64,000 bases of DNA from Flexivirga oryzae (GTDB lineage Bacteria > Actinomycetota > Actinomycetes > Actinomycetales > Dermatophilaceae). The stretch covers positions 1,550,001 through 1,614,000 of the forward strand of contig NZ_JACHVQ010000001.1 of NCBI RefSeq assembly GCF_014190805.1, given 5' to 3'. The notes below the pieces were generated by a model. The model had not been told where the DNA came from, did not search any database, and saw only the letters and a list, made by a program, of their open reading frames with translations. Both the position numbers and the translations under genes were made by a program. Shown here piece after piece: positions 51,471 to 58,848 of the stretch. How positions within the stretch are numbered: position 1 is the stretch's first letter; every line of letters begins with the position of its first letter.

Positions 51471-52838
51471 GTGCGTTCCACGGCCAGCATCATGCATCTG
51501 GACCTGGACGCCTTCTTCGCCGCCGTCGAGCAGCGCGACAAACCGTCACTGCGCGGCAAACCGGTGTGCGTCGGGGGCATCGGCGCGCGCGGTGTCGTCG
51601 CCACCGCGTCATACGAAGCCCGTCGCTTCGGTGCGCGCTCGGCCATGCCGACCGCGGAGGCCCGGCGCAGATGCCCACCCGGCACCGCGTTCCTCTACCC
51701 TCGCGGCGACGCGTATCGGGCATCGAGCCGGATCGTCATGGACCTGCTGCGGCAGGTGTCCCCGCTGGTCGAACAGGTCAGTGTGGATGAGGCGTATGTC
51801 GACCTGGCGGCCGGGGAGGGGCTCGATCTGACTCCGGACGGGGTCCGCGCCACCGTCAACGACCTCCTGCGCGAGATCACCGCAGCCACAGGTGGTTTGA
51901 CCGCCTCTGCCGGCATCGGCACGTCGAAGATGCTGGCGAAGATCGGCTCCGACCTGGACAAGCCCGCAGGGTTGGTGCTCGTGCCACCGGGCCAGGAGCT
52001 GGAGCTGCTGGCCCCACTGTCGGTGCGGGTGGTGAGCGGCATCGGTCCCGCCACCGAGGCCCGGCTGCGCAGCTTCGGGGTGGAGACGGTCGCCGACCTG
52101 CAGCGGATGGAACGCCCCGACCTGGTGAGCATCTTCGGGTCGGCGCACGGCGGCAGCCTCTACGAGCTGGCGCGTGCCCGGGACGACCGGGAGGTGGTCG
52201 TCGAGCGGGAGGCCAAGAGCGTCTCCGCGGAGGAGACCTTCGAGCACGACGTCGTCGACCACGACGTGCTGGACGCCGAACTGGTCAGCCTGGCCCGGCG
52301 TACCGCCGCACGGCTCGGCAAGTCAGCCGCATTCGCGCGGACCGTCACCATCAAGGTCCGGCAGCACGACTTCGCGACGTCGACACGGTCCGAGACGTTG
52401 CTGCACCCGACCGGTGACGCCGGCGTGATCCTCGACGTGGCGCGCCGGCTCCTCGCCGGGGTCGACGTGTCGAACGGCTTGCGGTTGCTCGGTGTCGGTG
52501 TGTCCGGGCTCAGCACGCACGCGCAGGAGCAGCTGCGCTTCGACGAGGACCATGACCCGTTGCTGCCGATCGGTGAGGCCGACGCCGAGGTGCCGGCGAC
52601 CCCGGCGGGCGATGTGCGTCGCACGCCGGGCCCCGCGGCATACACCGGGGACGGTCCGCCGGACTGGTGGCCCGGCCAGGACGTCGAGCACACCGAGCAG
52701 GGCACGGGCTGGGTGTGGGGCAGTGGGCTGGGGCGGGTGACCGTCCGCTTCGAGGGCCCGACGACCGGCCCCGGGCCGGTGCGGACCTTTCGCGCCGACG
52801 ACCCCGCGCTGCGCAAGACCGGGCCGCCGCAGTGGTGA
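51471..52838 (+). CDS. dinB: DNA polymerase IV (Y-family)
   Basis: Translesion polymerase of 455 residues. Palm motifs MHLDLDAFFAAVEQRDKPSL near 10-28 and VSVDEAYVDLAAGEGL near 100-112 carry the metal-binding Asp/Glu; the thumb motif is VVSGIGPATEARLRSFGV, and the little-finger domain covers about 230-350. The C-terminus (about 360-455) extends beyond the usual Pol IV and ends RKTGPPQW with no classical clamp-binding motif. GTG at 51471 is chosen by box spacing; GTG 51465 is possible. Confidence 0.92.
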   Translation: MRSTASIMHLDLDAFFAAVEQRDKPSLRGKPVCVGGIGARGVVATASYEARRFGARSAMPTAEARRRCPPGTAFLYPRGDAYRASSRIVMDLLRQVSPLVEQVSVDEAYVDLAAGEGLDLTPDGVRATVNDLLREITAATGGLTASAGIGTSKMLAKIGSDLDKPAGLVLVPPGQELELLAPLSVRVVSGIGPATEARLRSFGVETVADLQRMERPDLVSIFGSAHGGSLYELARARDDREVVVEREAKSVSAEETFEHDVVDHDVLDAELVSLARRTAARLGKSAAFARTVTIKVRQHDFATSTRSETLLHPTGDAGVILDVARRLLAGVDVSNGLRLLGVGVSGLSTHAQEQLRFDEDHDPLLPIGEADAEVPATPAGDVRRTPGPAAYTGDGPPDWWPGQDVEHTEQGTGWVWGSGLGRVTVRFEGPTTGPGPVRTFRADDPALRKTGPPQW

Positions 52839-52878
52839 CGGCGTCGCCGATGCCGGGCCGACCGGTCCGGAGCCGCGG

Positions 52879-54138
52879 TCAGGCGCGGTCGCGCGATCGG
52901 ATGAGACAGTCCACCTCGACCTCCAGCACCGGTTTGCCGAGCTGATTGCGCAGCCGCCCCTGGATGACCACCGCACACCGGCCGGGGCCGTCCGGCACGA
53001 CGGACAGCATGGTCACCGAGCAGCTCAGCCCATCGCCGGCGCGGACCGGGCGCAGGAACCTCACCTCCCGCAGGGCGCGACCGGCGATGACGTCGTACTT
53101 GTTGTAGACCGCCTCGACGGCGAGCTTCTGATAGATCGACAGCGTGTGCAGACCGCTCGCGATCAGCCCACCGAAGTCACTGGTCGCCGCGAGCTGCGGG
53201 TCCACGTGGAAGTATTGCGGGTCCCACGCCGATGCGTAGGCGATGATCGCTTCCTCCGTGACGTCCAGCGTGCCGCAGTCGAACTCCTGCATGACCGGGA
53301 TGTCCTCGGCCGGCAGCAGACGCCCGGCCGACCGGTCGATGGGCGACGCATCCAGGAACCAGCCGTGCACCATGCCGTCCGGTCGGCCGCGTTCGAGGAA
53401 GTATTCGGTGCCGAACGATTTCGCGAAGACGTCCGGGGGCATCGCCATGAACATGCCGATGTCGGACACCTGGCTGCGGTGCGATCGCATCGCGGCGCGA
53501 ATGCGATCCAGGTAGTCGGAAACGTCGACTGCCCAATGGAGTTCGGCTTCCGGCATACCCATCGGGTTGCCGTCGTCCATCGGGCCGTCCGGGTCGAAGT
53601 TCATGTCGAGCCCGGCGGCTCGCGCCGCGTCCGCCTGCGCCCGCATGGCGTCGCGGTTCATCGTCTCTTCGAGCACCCGTGGGGTGCGCGCCGCACGCTC
53701 GGCCGCGGCGTAGGTGACGGCGTGCACCTTGACGTGATCGGGGTGGCCGTAGCTGCCGTGCCAGTCGTAACCGACCAGGACGTCGGCGTCCTCCTCGTCG
53801 AGGATCGCGGCGAGTCGCGCCGCGGCGTCCTCGAGCGGTGCCTGGTGGAAGGACTCCGGGTCGGAGTTCTGCTCCCAACCGGTCATGCCGGAGTCGTGGT
53901 AGCCCAGCCAGGCGACGCGCGCAGTGCCGGTGACCCGTGCCGACGCCTCGGCCTCGGCACGACGCCGGGCCGCCAAGGACTCGCCGGGGGCCAGGTCGTC
54001 GGGCACTTCGCCGTGCTCGCCGCCGGTGGCGTAGACGACCACCACGCGATGACCCTCGTCCGAAGCGCGTGACATGGAGCCGGCGGTCTGCGAACTCTCG
54101 TCGTCGGGATGCGCGTGGAAGAAGACGATGGTCGACAT
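52879..54138 (-). CDS. PIG-L family deacetylase fused to a MaoC-like hotdog domain
   Basis: A 419-residue two-domain protein. Residues 1-270: LmbE/PIG-L zinc deacetylase with FFHAHPDDESSQTAGSM near the N-terminus and VGYDWHGSYGHPDHVKVHAV near 130 (zinc-binding His/Asp). Residues 280-419: MaoC-type dehydratase or hotdog domain with TEEAIIAYASAWDPQYFHVD and DFGGLIASGLHTLSIYQKLA. The frame is continuous through the linker RSAGRLLPAEDIPVMQEF. The first half resembles mycothiol-type or N-acetylglucosaminyl deacetylases. The joint function is unknown. ATG at 54138 (MSTIVFF). Confidence 0.82.
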   Translation of the reverse strand: MSTIVFFHAHPDDESSQTAGSMSRASDEGHRVVVVYATGGEHGEVPDDLAPGESLAARRRAEAEASARVTGTARVAWLGYHDSGMTGWEQNSDPESFHQAPLEDAAARLAAILDEEDADVLVGYDWHGSYGHPDHVKVHAVTYAAAERAARTPRVLEETMNRDAMRAQADAARAAGLDMNFDPDGPMDDGNPMGMPEAELHWAVDVSDYLDRIRAAMRSHRSQVSDIGMFMAMPPDVFAKSFGTEYFLERGRPDGMVHGWFLDASPIDRSAGRLLPAEDIPVMQEFDCGTLDVTEEAIIAYASAWDPQYFHVDPQLAATSDFGGLIASGLHTLSIYQKLAVEAVYNKYDVIAGRALREVRFLRPVRAGDGLSCSVTMLSVVPDGPGRCAVVIQGRLRNQLGKPVLEVEVDCLIRSRDRA

Positions 54139-54184
54139 TCCAGGAATTTTGGCACCACGCGCCGACACCGGGTAGAAGAGGGTC

Positions 54185-55033
54185 ATGACGTCAGCCGAGA
54201 TGCGAAGGGATCCCCATCCGCTGACCGGGCAGCCCTTCGAGTCACCCGTGCCGGCCGGGACCGGGTGGCCGGGGGACCGCGCCACCGGTGACACCCCGGT
54301 GGCCGGCACGCCTGCCGCGGTGCGTCGCCTGGCCCGATCGGCGGGGACGATCGACGAACTCGACGCGCGCATCTCGGTCTGCCGCGCCTGCCCGAGGCTC
54401 GTCGCGTGGCGGGAGGAGGTCGCCACGACCGGTCGTCGACGGTCGTTCGCGCAGGAGCCCTACTGGGGGCGGCCGGTGCCTGCCTTCGGCGATGTCGACG
54501 CCACACGGCTCATCGTCGGGCTGGCGCCGGCGGCGAACGGCGCGAACCGCACGGGACGGATGTTCACCGGTGACCGGTCGGGGGACTGGCTCTTCGCCGC
54601 GCTCCACCGTGCCGGGTTCGCGAATCAGCCGTCCTCGATGAGCGCCGGAGACGGCCTGCAACTGCGCGGGATCCGGATCACCGCCCCGGTCCGCTGCGCA
54701 CCGCCGGCGAACAAGCCGACCACCGCCGAGAAGGCCACCTGCGCGCCGTGGCTGGAACGGGAGCTGCAACTGTCGGCCGACACGCTGCGCGTCATTCTCA
54801 CGTTGGGCGGGATCGGCTGGGACACAACCATTTCCACCGCCCGGACGCTCGGCTGGGAGGTGCCGCGGCCGAAGCCGAAGTTCGGGCACGGTGCCCGAGC
54901 GACGTTGCTGACGCCGAACGGACCGGTCGAGCTGGTGGGGTGCTACCACGTGAGCCAGCAGAACACCTTCACCGGGCGACTCACCGAGTCCATGCTGGAC
55001 GACGTGCTCGCGCTGGTGCGCGAACTCGGCTGA
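54185..55033 (+). CDS. udgB: uracil-DNA glycosylase, family 5 (UdgB-type)
   Basis: Fe-S-containing glycosylase that removes uracil and some deaminated purines from DNA, 282 residues. Four probable cluster cysteines: VCRACPRLVAWREE near 65, then VRCAPPANKP and KATCAPWLERELQ near 160-180. The active-site segment is VGLAPAANGANRTGRMFTGD near 115, with alanine/asparagine as in family 5; the His loop is GCYHVSQQNTFTGRLT near 255. ATG at 54185 with GAGGG upstream. Divergent from the PIG-L/MaoC gene by 46 bp. Confidence 0.9.
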   Translation: MTSAEMRRDPHPLTGQPFESPVPAGTGWPGDRATGDTPVAGTPAAVRRLARSAGTIDELDARISVCRACPRLVAWREEVATTGRRRSFAQEPYWGRPVPAFGDVDATRLIVGLAPAANGANRTGRMFTGDRSGDWLFAALHRAGFANQPSSMSAGDGLQLRGIRITAPVRCAPPANKPTTAEKATCAPWLERELQLSADTLRVILTLGGIGWDTTISTARTLGWEVPRPKPKFGHGARATLLTPNGPVELVGCYHVSQQNTFTGRLTESMLDDVLALVRELG

Positions 55034-55046
55034 GACGCGCCGGGCG

Positions 55047-55772
55047 TCATACCGAGGGGGCGACCAGGACGCAGAACTCGGTGCCGTCCGGGTCGGCGAA
55101 GCCAACGGCCCCGCGGCATACCGGGCCGGCCCATCGGGTCGCGCCGAGGGACGTCAGCTGCGTTGCGGCATCAGCGAGTTCGGCCTCCGACCGGACCGCC
55201 AGGTCGAGGTGAACCCGGTTGTAACCGGTCTGGGGCTCAATAGGCTCGCCGCCCCAGCTGATCTTGCTGCCGCCCGAGGGCGCCTGGATCGCCGTCTCCT
55301 GCTCCTGGTCCCAGACCAGCGGCCATTGCAGGGCCCTGCTCCAGAAGTAGCCCACGGCCTGACTGCCGTCGCAGGCGAGGCACCCGATGGTGCCCGTCCC
55401 GGCGAGGAAGTTGTTGCCGGGCGGGATGACACAGAACTCGTTGTCCTCCGGATCCGCCATGACGGTGTGCTCCGCATCGGCGCCCTGACCGATGTCGATG
55501 CGGCGGCCACCGGCGTCGAGCGCGCGGGCGACGGTCAGCCCCTGATCGGCGTGGGACGAACTGGTCAGATCGAAGTGCCCACGGTTCGGGGTCGTCTTCG
55601 GCTCGGCGCGCGGGACGAAACGGATCAGCGGCTGCCCGGCGTTCGTGACCGGGAGCTGGACGCCGCCGCGGTCGTCCGGCCCGACGGGCCGGTCCAGGAC
55701 CGCGGACCAGAAGTCCGCCTCGTGGGACGGATCCTGGGCTCCGAAGGTGATCGCGAACAGTCGAACGGACAT
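55047..55772 (-). CDS. VOC family (glyoxalase-like) protein, two-module
   Basis: A 241-residue protein with two vicinal-oxygen-chelate modules. First: FAITFGAQDPSHEADFWSAV with RGHFDLTSS and MADPEDNEFCVIPPG. Second: SQAVGYFWSRALQWPLVWDQ with NRVHLDLAVRSEAEL and FADPDGTEFCVLVAPS. Actinobacteria have many such proteins; several act as antibiotic-binding or metabolite-modifying enzymes. Substrate not predictable. ATG at 55772 with a GGAGGCG site. Confidence 0.82.
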   Translation of the reverse strand: MSVRLFAITFGAQDPSHEADFWSAVLDRPVGPDDRGGVQLPVTNAGQPLIRFVPRAEPKTTPNRGHFDLTSSSHADQGLTVARALDAGGRRIDIGQGADAEHTVMADPEDNEFCVIPPGNNFLAGTGTIGCLACDGSQAVGYFWSRALQWPLVWDQEQETAIQAPSGGSKISWGGEPIEPQTGYNRVHLDLAVRSEAELADAATQLTSLGATRWAGPVCRGAVGFADPDGTEFCVLVAPSV

Positions 55773-55896
55773 GGGCGCCTCCGTGGGGGTGGGGTGCCCA
55801 CGACGCTAGGCACCGATCGGGTGGCGGACAACGCAATTTTCGCCGTCAGGTGGACCTCGTCGCCCTGACAGCGGTCGGATGTGGGACCGTTCGAGG

Positions 55897-57027
55897 GTGA
55901 ACTTGCCACACGATGACATCGATCCGGACGGCCTGCTCGAGTACTCGGTCGTCTTCACCGACCGCTCGCTCAACCACATGTCCCAGCGTTTCGTGCGGGT
56001 CATGCAGGACACCATCGACGTGCTGCGGAGCACCTACGGCGCGCACACCGTCGCGATCGTTCCCGGCGGCGGCTCCTACGGGATGGAGGCCATCGCCCGT
56101 CAGCTGGCCACCGGACGGCGCGCGCTCGTCATACGCAACGGCGCCTTCTCCTACCGCTGGTCCCAGATCTTCGACGCCGGACACATCACCGACGACGTCA
56201 CCGTCTGCGCCGCGCGTCCGCTGAGTGACGAGCACCAGGCGGCCTGGCAGCCGGCACCGGTCGACGAGGTCGTCGCGCAGATCCGCGAGAAGCGGCCCGA
56301 GGTCGTGTTCGCACCGCACGTCGAGACCGCGTCCGGCATCGTGCTGCCCGACGACTACGTGCGCGCGGTGTCCGCGGCGGTCCACGAGGTCGGCGGCCTG
56401 TTCGTGCTCGACTGCGTGGCGTCGGGTGCGCTGTGGGTCGACATGGGCGACCTCGGTGTGGACGTGCTGCTCACCGCGCCGCAGAAGGGCTGGAGCGGTA
56501 CACCGTGTGCGGGTTACGTGATGCTGAACGAGGCCGCGCGTGCCGCCGTGGAGGACTCCACCTCCAGCAGCTTCGCGATGGACCTGAAGAAGTGGCTGTG
56601 GATCACCGAGTCGTATGTCGAGGGCCAGACGCCCTACCACGCGACCATGCCGACGGACGGCCTCGCACACAACGCGGCCCTGATGTTGGAGGCCCGCGAC
56701 CTCGGACTCGAGAAGCTGCGTGCCGCGCAGGCCGAACTTGGCACGAAGGTGCGCGCGGTGCTCGCGGAGGCGGGCTTCCGGTCCGTGGCGGCGGACGAAT
56801 TCGCCTCGCCCAGCGTCGTTGTCGTCCACACCGACGACCCCGAGCTGAAGACCGGTGCCAAGATCAAGCAGGTGGGTGTCCAGGTCGCTGCCGGTGTGCC
56901 CCTGCAGTGCGGCGAACCCGCGGACTTCGGGGCGTTCCGGATCGGGCTCTTCGGCCTGGACAAGCTGGGCGACGTCGACGGCACCGTCGAGCGCTTCAAG
57001 ACCGCGCTGGACGAACTCGGCGATTGA
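55897..57027 (+). CDS. class V aminotransferase (alanine-glyoxylate / SerC-like family)
   Basis: PLP-dependent aminotransferase of 376 residues. PGGGSYGMEAIARQLATGRR near 50-70 is the cofactor-phosphate loop, LDCVASGALWVDMGDLGVDV near 170 carries the PLP-ring Asp and LLTAPQKGWSGTPCAGYV near 195 the Schiff-base Lys. Closest in type to alanine-glyoxylate transaminases; the donor and acceptor are uncertain. GTG at 55897 is used; ATG at 55879 is possible. Its stop codon lies inside the first box of a 19-bp phased repeat. Confidence 0.82.
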   Translation: MNLPHDDIDPDGLLEYSVVFTDRSLNHMSQRFVRVMQDTIDVLRSTYGAHTVAIVPGGGSYGMEAIARQLATGRRALVIRNGAFSYRWSQIFDAGHITDDVTVCAARPLSDEHQAAWQPAPVDEVVAQIREKRPEVVFAPHVETASGIVLPDDYVRAVSAAVHEVGGLFVLDCVASGALWVDMGDLGVDVLLTAPQKGWSGTPCAGYVMLNEAARAAVEDSTSSSFAMDLKKWLWITESYVEGQTPYHATMPTDGLAHNAALMLEARDLGLEKLRAAQAELGTKVRAVLAEAGFRSVAADEFASPSVVVVHTDDPELKTGAKIKQVGVQVAAGVPLQCGEPADFGAFRIGLFGLDKLGDVDGTVERFKTALDELGD

Positions 57028-57110
57028 CGCTCGGAGCCCCCATTGACGCTCCAGACACCGGTTGACGGCGCAATTGCGCCGTCAACCGGTGTTCTGACCG
57101 TCAACCGGTG
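57023..57110. repeat. five TTGAC/GTCAA boxes at exact 19-bp spacing around a 38-bp perfect palindrome
   Basis: TTGAC begins at 57024, 57043 and 57062; the inverse GTCAA begins at 57081 and 57100. Every interval is 19 bp. The boxes at 57062 and 57081 lie in a perfect palindrome, 57055-57092, centred on AATT between 57073 and 57074. The first box contains the stop codon of the upstream aminotransferase. It may be a terminator, a regulatory binding array or a scar at a recombination point. Confidence 0.8.
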
Positions 57111-57241
57111 GTGCGGCCTCGATCGAGAAGCTGGGCGGCGCGATCGTGCGGGCGGCATACAACGACGCGCACGAGCGTCGGGCAGTGGTCTACGACAACA
57201 TGGGCAACGGGCTGGTCTTCTACCAGCCGTTGCAGCGCTGA
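57098..57241 (+). pseudogene. 3' remnant of an unidentified gene
   Basis: Frame open from after the TGA at 57095 to the TGA at 57239. Codons are almost all GC-ending (strong coding bias), reading GGAASIEKLGGAIVRAAYND then AHERRAVVYDNMGNGLVFYQ and PLQR. There is no credible start with a ribosome-binding site; the only in-frame GTG (57146) would give about 31 residues. I read it as the C-terminal end of a gene truncated at the palindromic array. Family unrecognised. Confidence 0.5.
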
Positions 57242-57246
57242 CCCGG

Positions 57247-57846
57247 TCAGCCCTCCTTCGGGATGCGGCCCATCAGGTAGAACTCCTTGTTGGGCATCAG
57301 GCCGCTCCAGTGGACCAAACGGTTGCTCATCGCGAAGAATGCCGTGATGGTGCCGACGTCGTAGATGTCCTCCTCGGAGAGGCCGTGCCGACGCAACCCG
57401 TCCAGATCGGCGTCGACGATCTCCGACGGCCGCACCGACAGCTTCACCGCAGCCTCGATGATGGCGTACTGCCGCTCGTCCAGGTCGGCCTTGCGCCAGT
57501 CGGTCGCCAATTGGTCTGAGATGTAAGGGTTCTTCGTCCGGATGCGGGCGATCGCGCCATGGGCGACCACGCAGTAGAGACACGAGTTCGCGGCGCTCGT
57601 CGCCACGACGATCATCTCCCGTTCGGCCTTGCTCAGCCCCGGCGTCTCCCGGTCCATGAGCGAGTCGTGGAAATCGAAGAAGGCGCGCATCTCGTCGGGT
57701 CGCTGGGCGATCCCGATGAAGACGTTCGGGATGAAGCCCGACTTCTCGCTCACCGCGAGGATGCGATCCCGCAGGTCCTGCGGCAGGTCGTCCACGTCGA
57801 CGACGGGGAAGCGCTTCATGATCTCGGGGTCCATGTGTCCGGTCAT
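57247..57846 (-). CDS. AhpD-like / peroxidase-related carboxymuconolactone decarboxylase family protein
   Basis: A 199-residue all-helical protein. The redox motif is ANSCLYCVVAHGAIARIRTK near residues 85-104 (CX2C followed by H three residues later), typical of AhpD-like alkylhydroperoxidases; KSGFIPNVFIGIAQRPDEMR near 35-55 is the family N-terminal segment. Likely peroxide or disulfide chemistry. ATG at 57846 has an AAGGAG site; the enoyl-CoA hydratase ends 31 bp upstream, so they may be co-transcribed. Confidence 0.86.
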   Translation of the reverse strand: MTGHMDPEIMKRFPVVDVDDLPQDLRDRILAVSEKSGFIPNVFIGIAQRPDEMRAFFDFHDSLMDRETPGLSKAEREMIVVATSAANSCLYCVVAHGAIARIRTKNPYISDQLATDWRKADLDERQYAIIEAAVKLSVRPSEIVDADLDGLRRHGLSEEDIYDVGTITAFFAMSNRLVHWSGLMPNKEFYLMGRIPKEG

Positions 57847-57877
57847 CGCGGTCTCCTTCTCTCTCATTCCACAGTGC

Positions 57878-58759
57878 TCAAGGGGTTTCGTCGATCCACT
57901 CGGTGTAGAAGTCGGGCATGGCCGATGCCTGCCCGGTGAAGTCGGGCGTGCGCTTCTCCAGGAATGCCGCGACGCCCTCCTTGCCATCGCCGACACTCGA
58001 CCAGAACATGCCGAGCGAGTCGACCCGGTGTGCGTCCGCCGGGTGGTCGAACGCCGCATTGCGGCGCAGCATCTGGCGGGTCAGCGCGACGGCCACAGGG
58101 GACCTGCCCTTGGTCCACCGGTCGGCCAACGCCCGCGCCGCCGGCAGCAACTGCGCCGGTTCGTATGCCGCTGTGGCCAAACCGTTTTCGACCGTTGCGT
58201 TCGCATCGAGTATGTCGGCGGACAGCGCGAGATCGAGGGCGCGGGGCATCCCGACGACACGGGGCAGGAACCAGGTCGACGCCGCCTCCGGCACGATGCC
58301 GAGCCGGCCGAAGACCAGCCCGAACCGTGCGGCGGTGGACACCAGTCTGGCGTCCATCGCCAGCGTCATGGTGGCGCCGATGCCGACGGCGGGGCCGTTG
58401 ATGGCGGCGATCACCGGCTTGCGGCAGTCGTGGATCGCGAGCGTCACCCGTCCGCCGGTGTCACGCACCCGCGCGATCTCCGGGTTGCTCAGATCCGCCA
58501 TGTCAGCGAGGGTGGGTCGAGCCGCCTCATCCAGGCCGAACACGTTGCCCTCCGACGACAGGTCCATCCCGGCACAGAACGCGCGTCCGGCGCCGGTGAC
58601 GATCACTGCCCGCACGGAGTCGTCACCGTTGACTTCACGGAAGGTCCGCTCGAGTTCATCGGCCATGGTGACCGTGAAGGCGTTCAACTGGTCGGGGCGG
58701 CTCAGAGTCACCGTCAGGACTCCGTCCTCGACGCTTCGCTGCAGGGTCTGCAGAGTCAT
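57878..58759 (-). CDS. enoyl-CoA hydratase/isomerase family protein
   Basis: Crotonase-fold protein of 293 residues. Oxyanion-hole segments GAGRAFCAGMDLSSEGNVFG near 55-75 and AAINGPAVGIGATMTLAMDA near 110-130; the position usually holding the catalytic Glu lies in FGRLGIVPEAASTWFLPRVV. Typical for fatty-acid or related acyl-CoA degradation. ATG at 58759 with CGGAAGGACACC upstream. Co-oriented with the AhpD-like gene downstream. Confidence 0.88.
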   Translation of the reverse strand: MTLQTLQRSVEDGVLTVTLSRPDQLNAFTVTMADELERTFREVNGDDSVRAVIVTGAGRAFCAGMDLSSEGNVFGLDEAARPTLADMADLSNPEIARVRDTGGRVTLAIHDCRKPVIAAINGPAVGIGATMTLAMDARLVSTAARFGLVFGRLGIVPEAASTWFLPRVVGMPRALDLALSADILDANATVENGLATAAYEPAQLLPAARALADRWTKGRSPVAVALTRQMLRRNAAFDHPADAHRVDSLGMFWSSVGDGKEGVAAFLEKRTPDFTGQASAMPDFYTEWIDETP

Positions 58760-58848
58760 GCGGTGTCCTTCCGGCGGAGTTTGTTCCGCACCGACCCTAG
58801 TCGCAGCAGACCTGAGACGTACGGCCCCGTGTGGCACCATGCCAAAGC

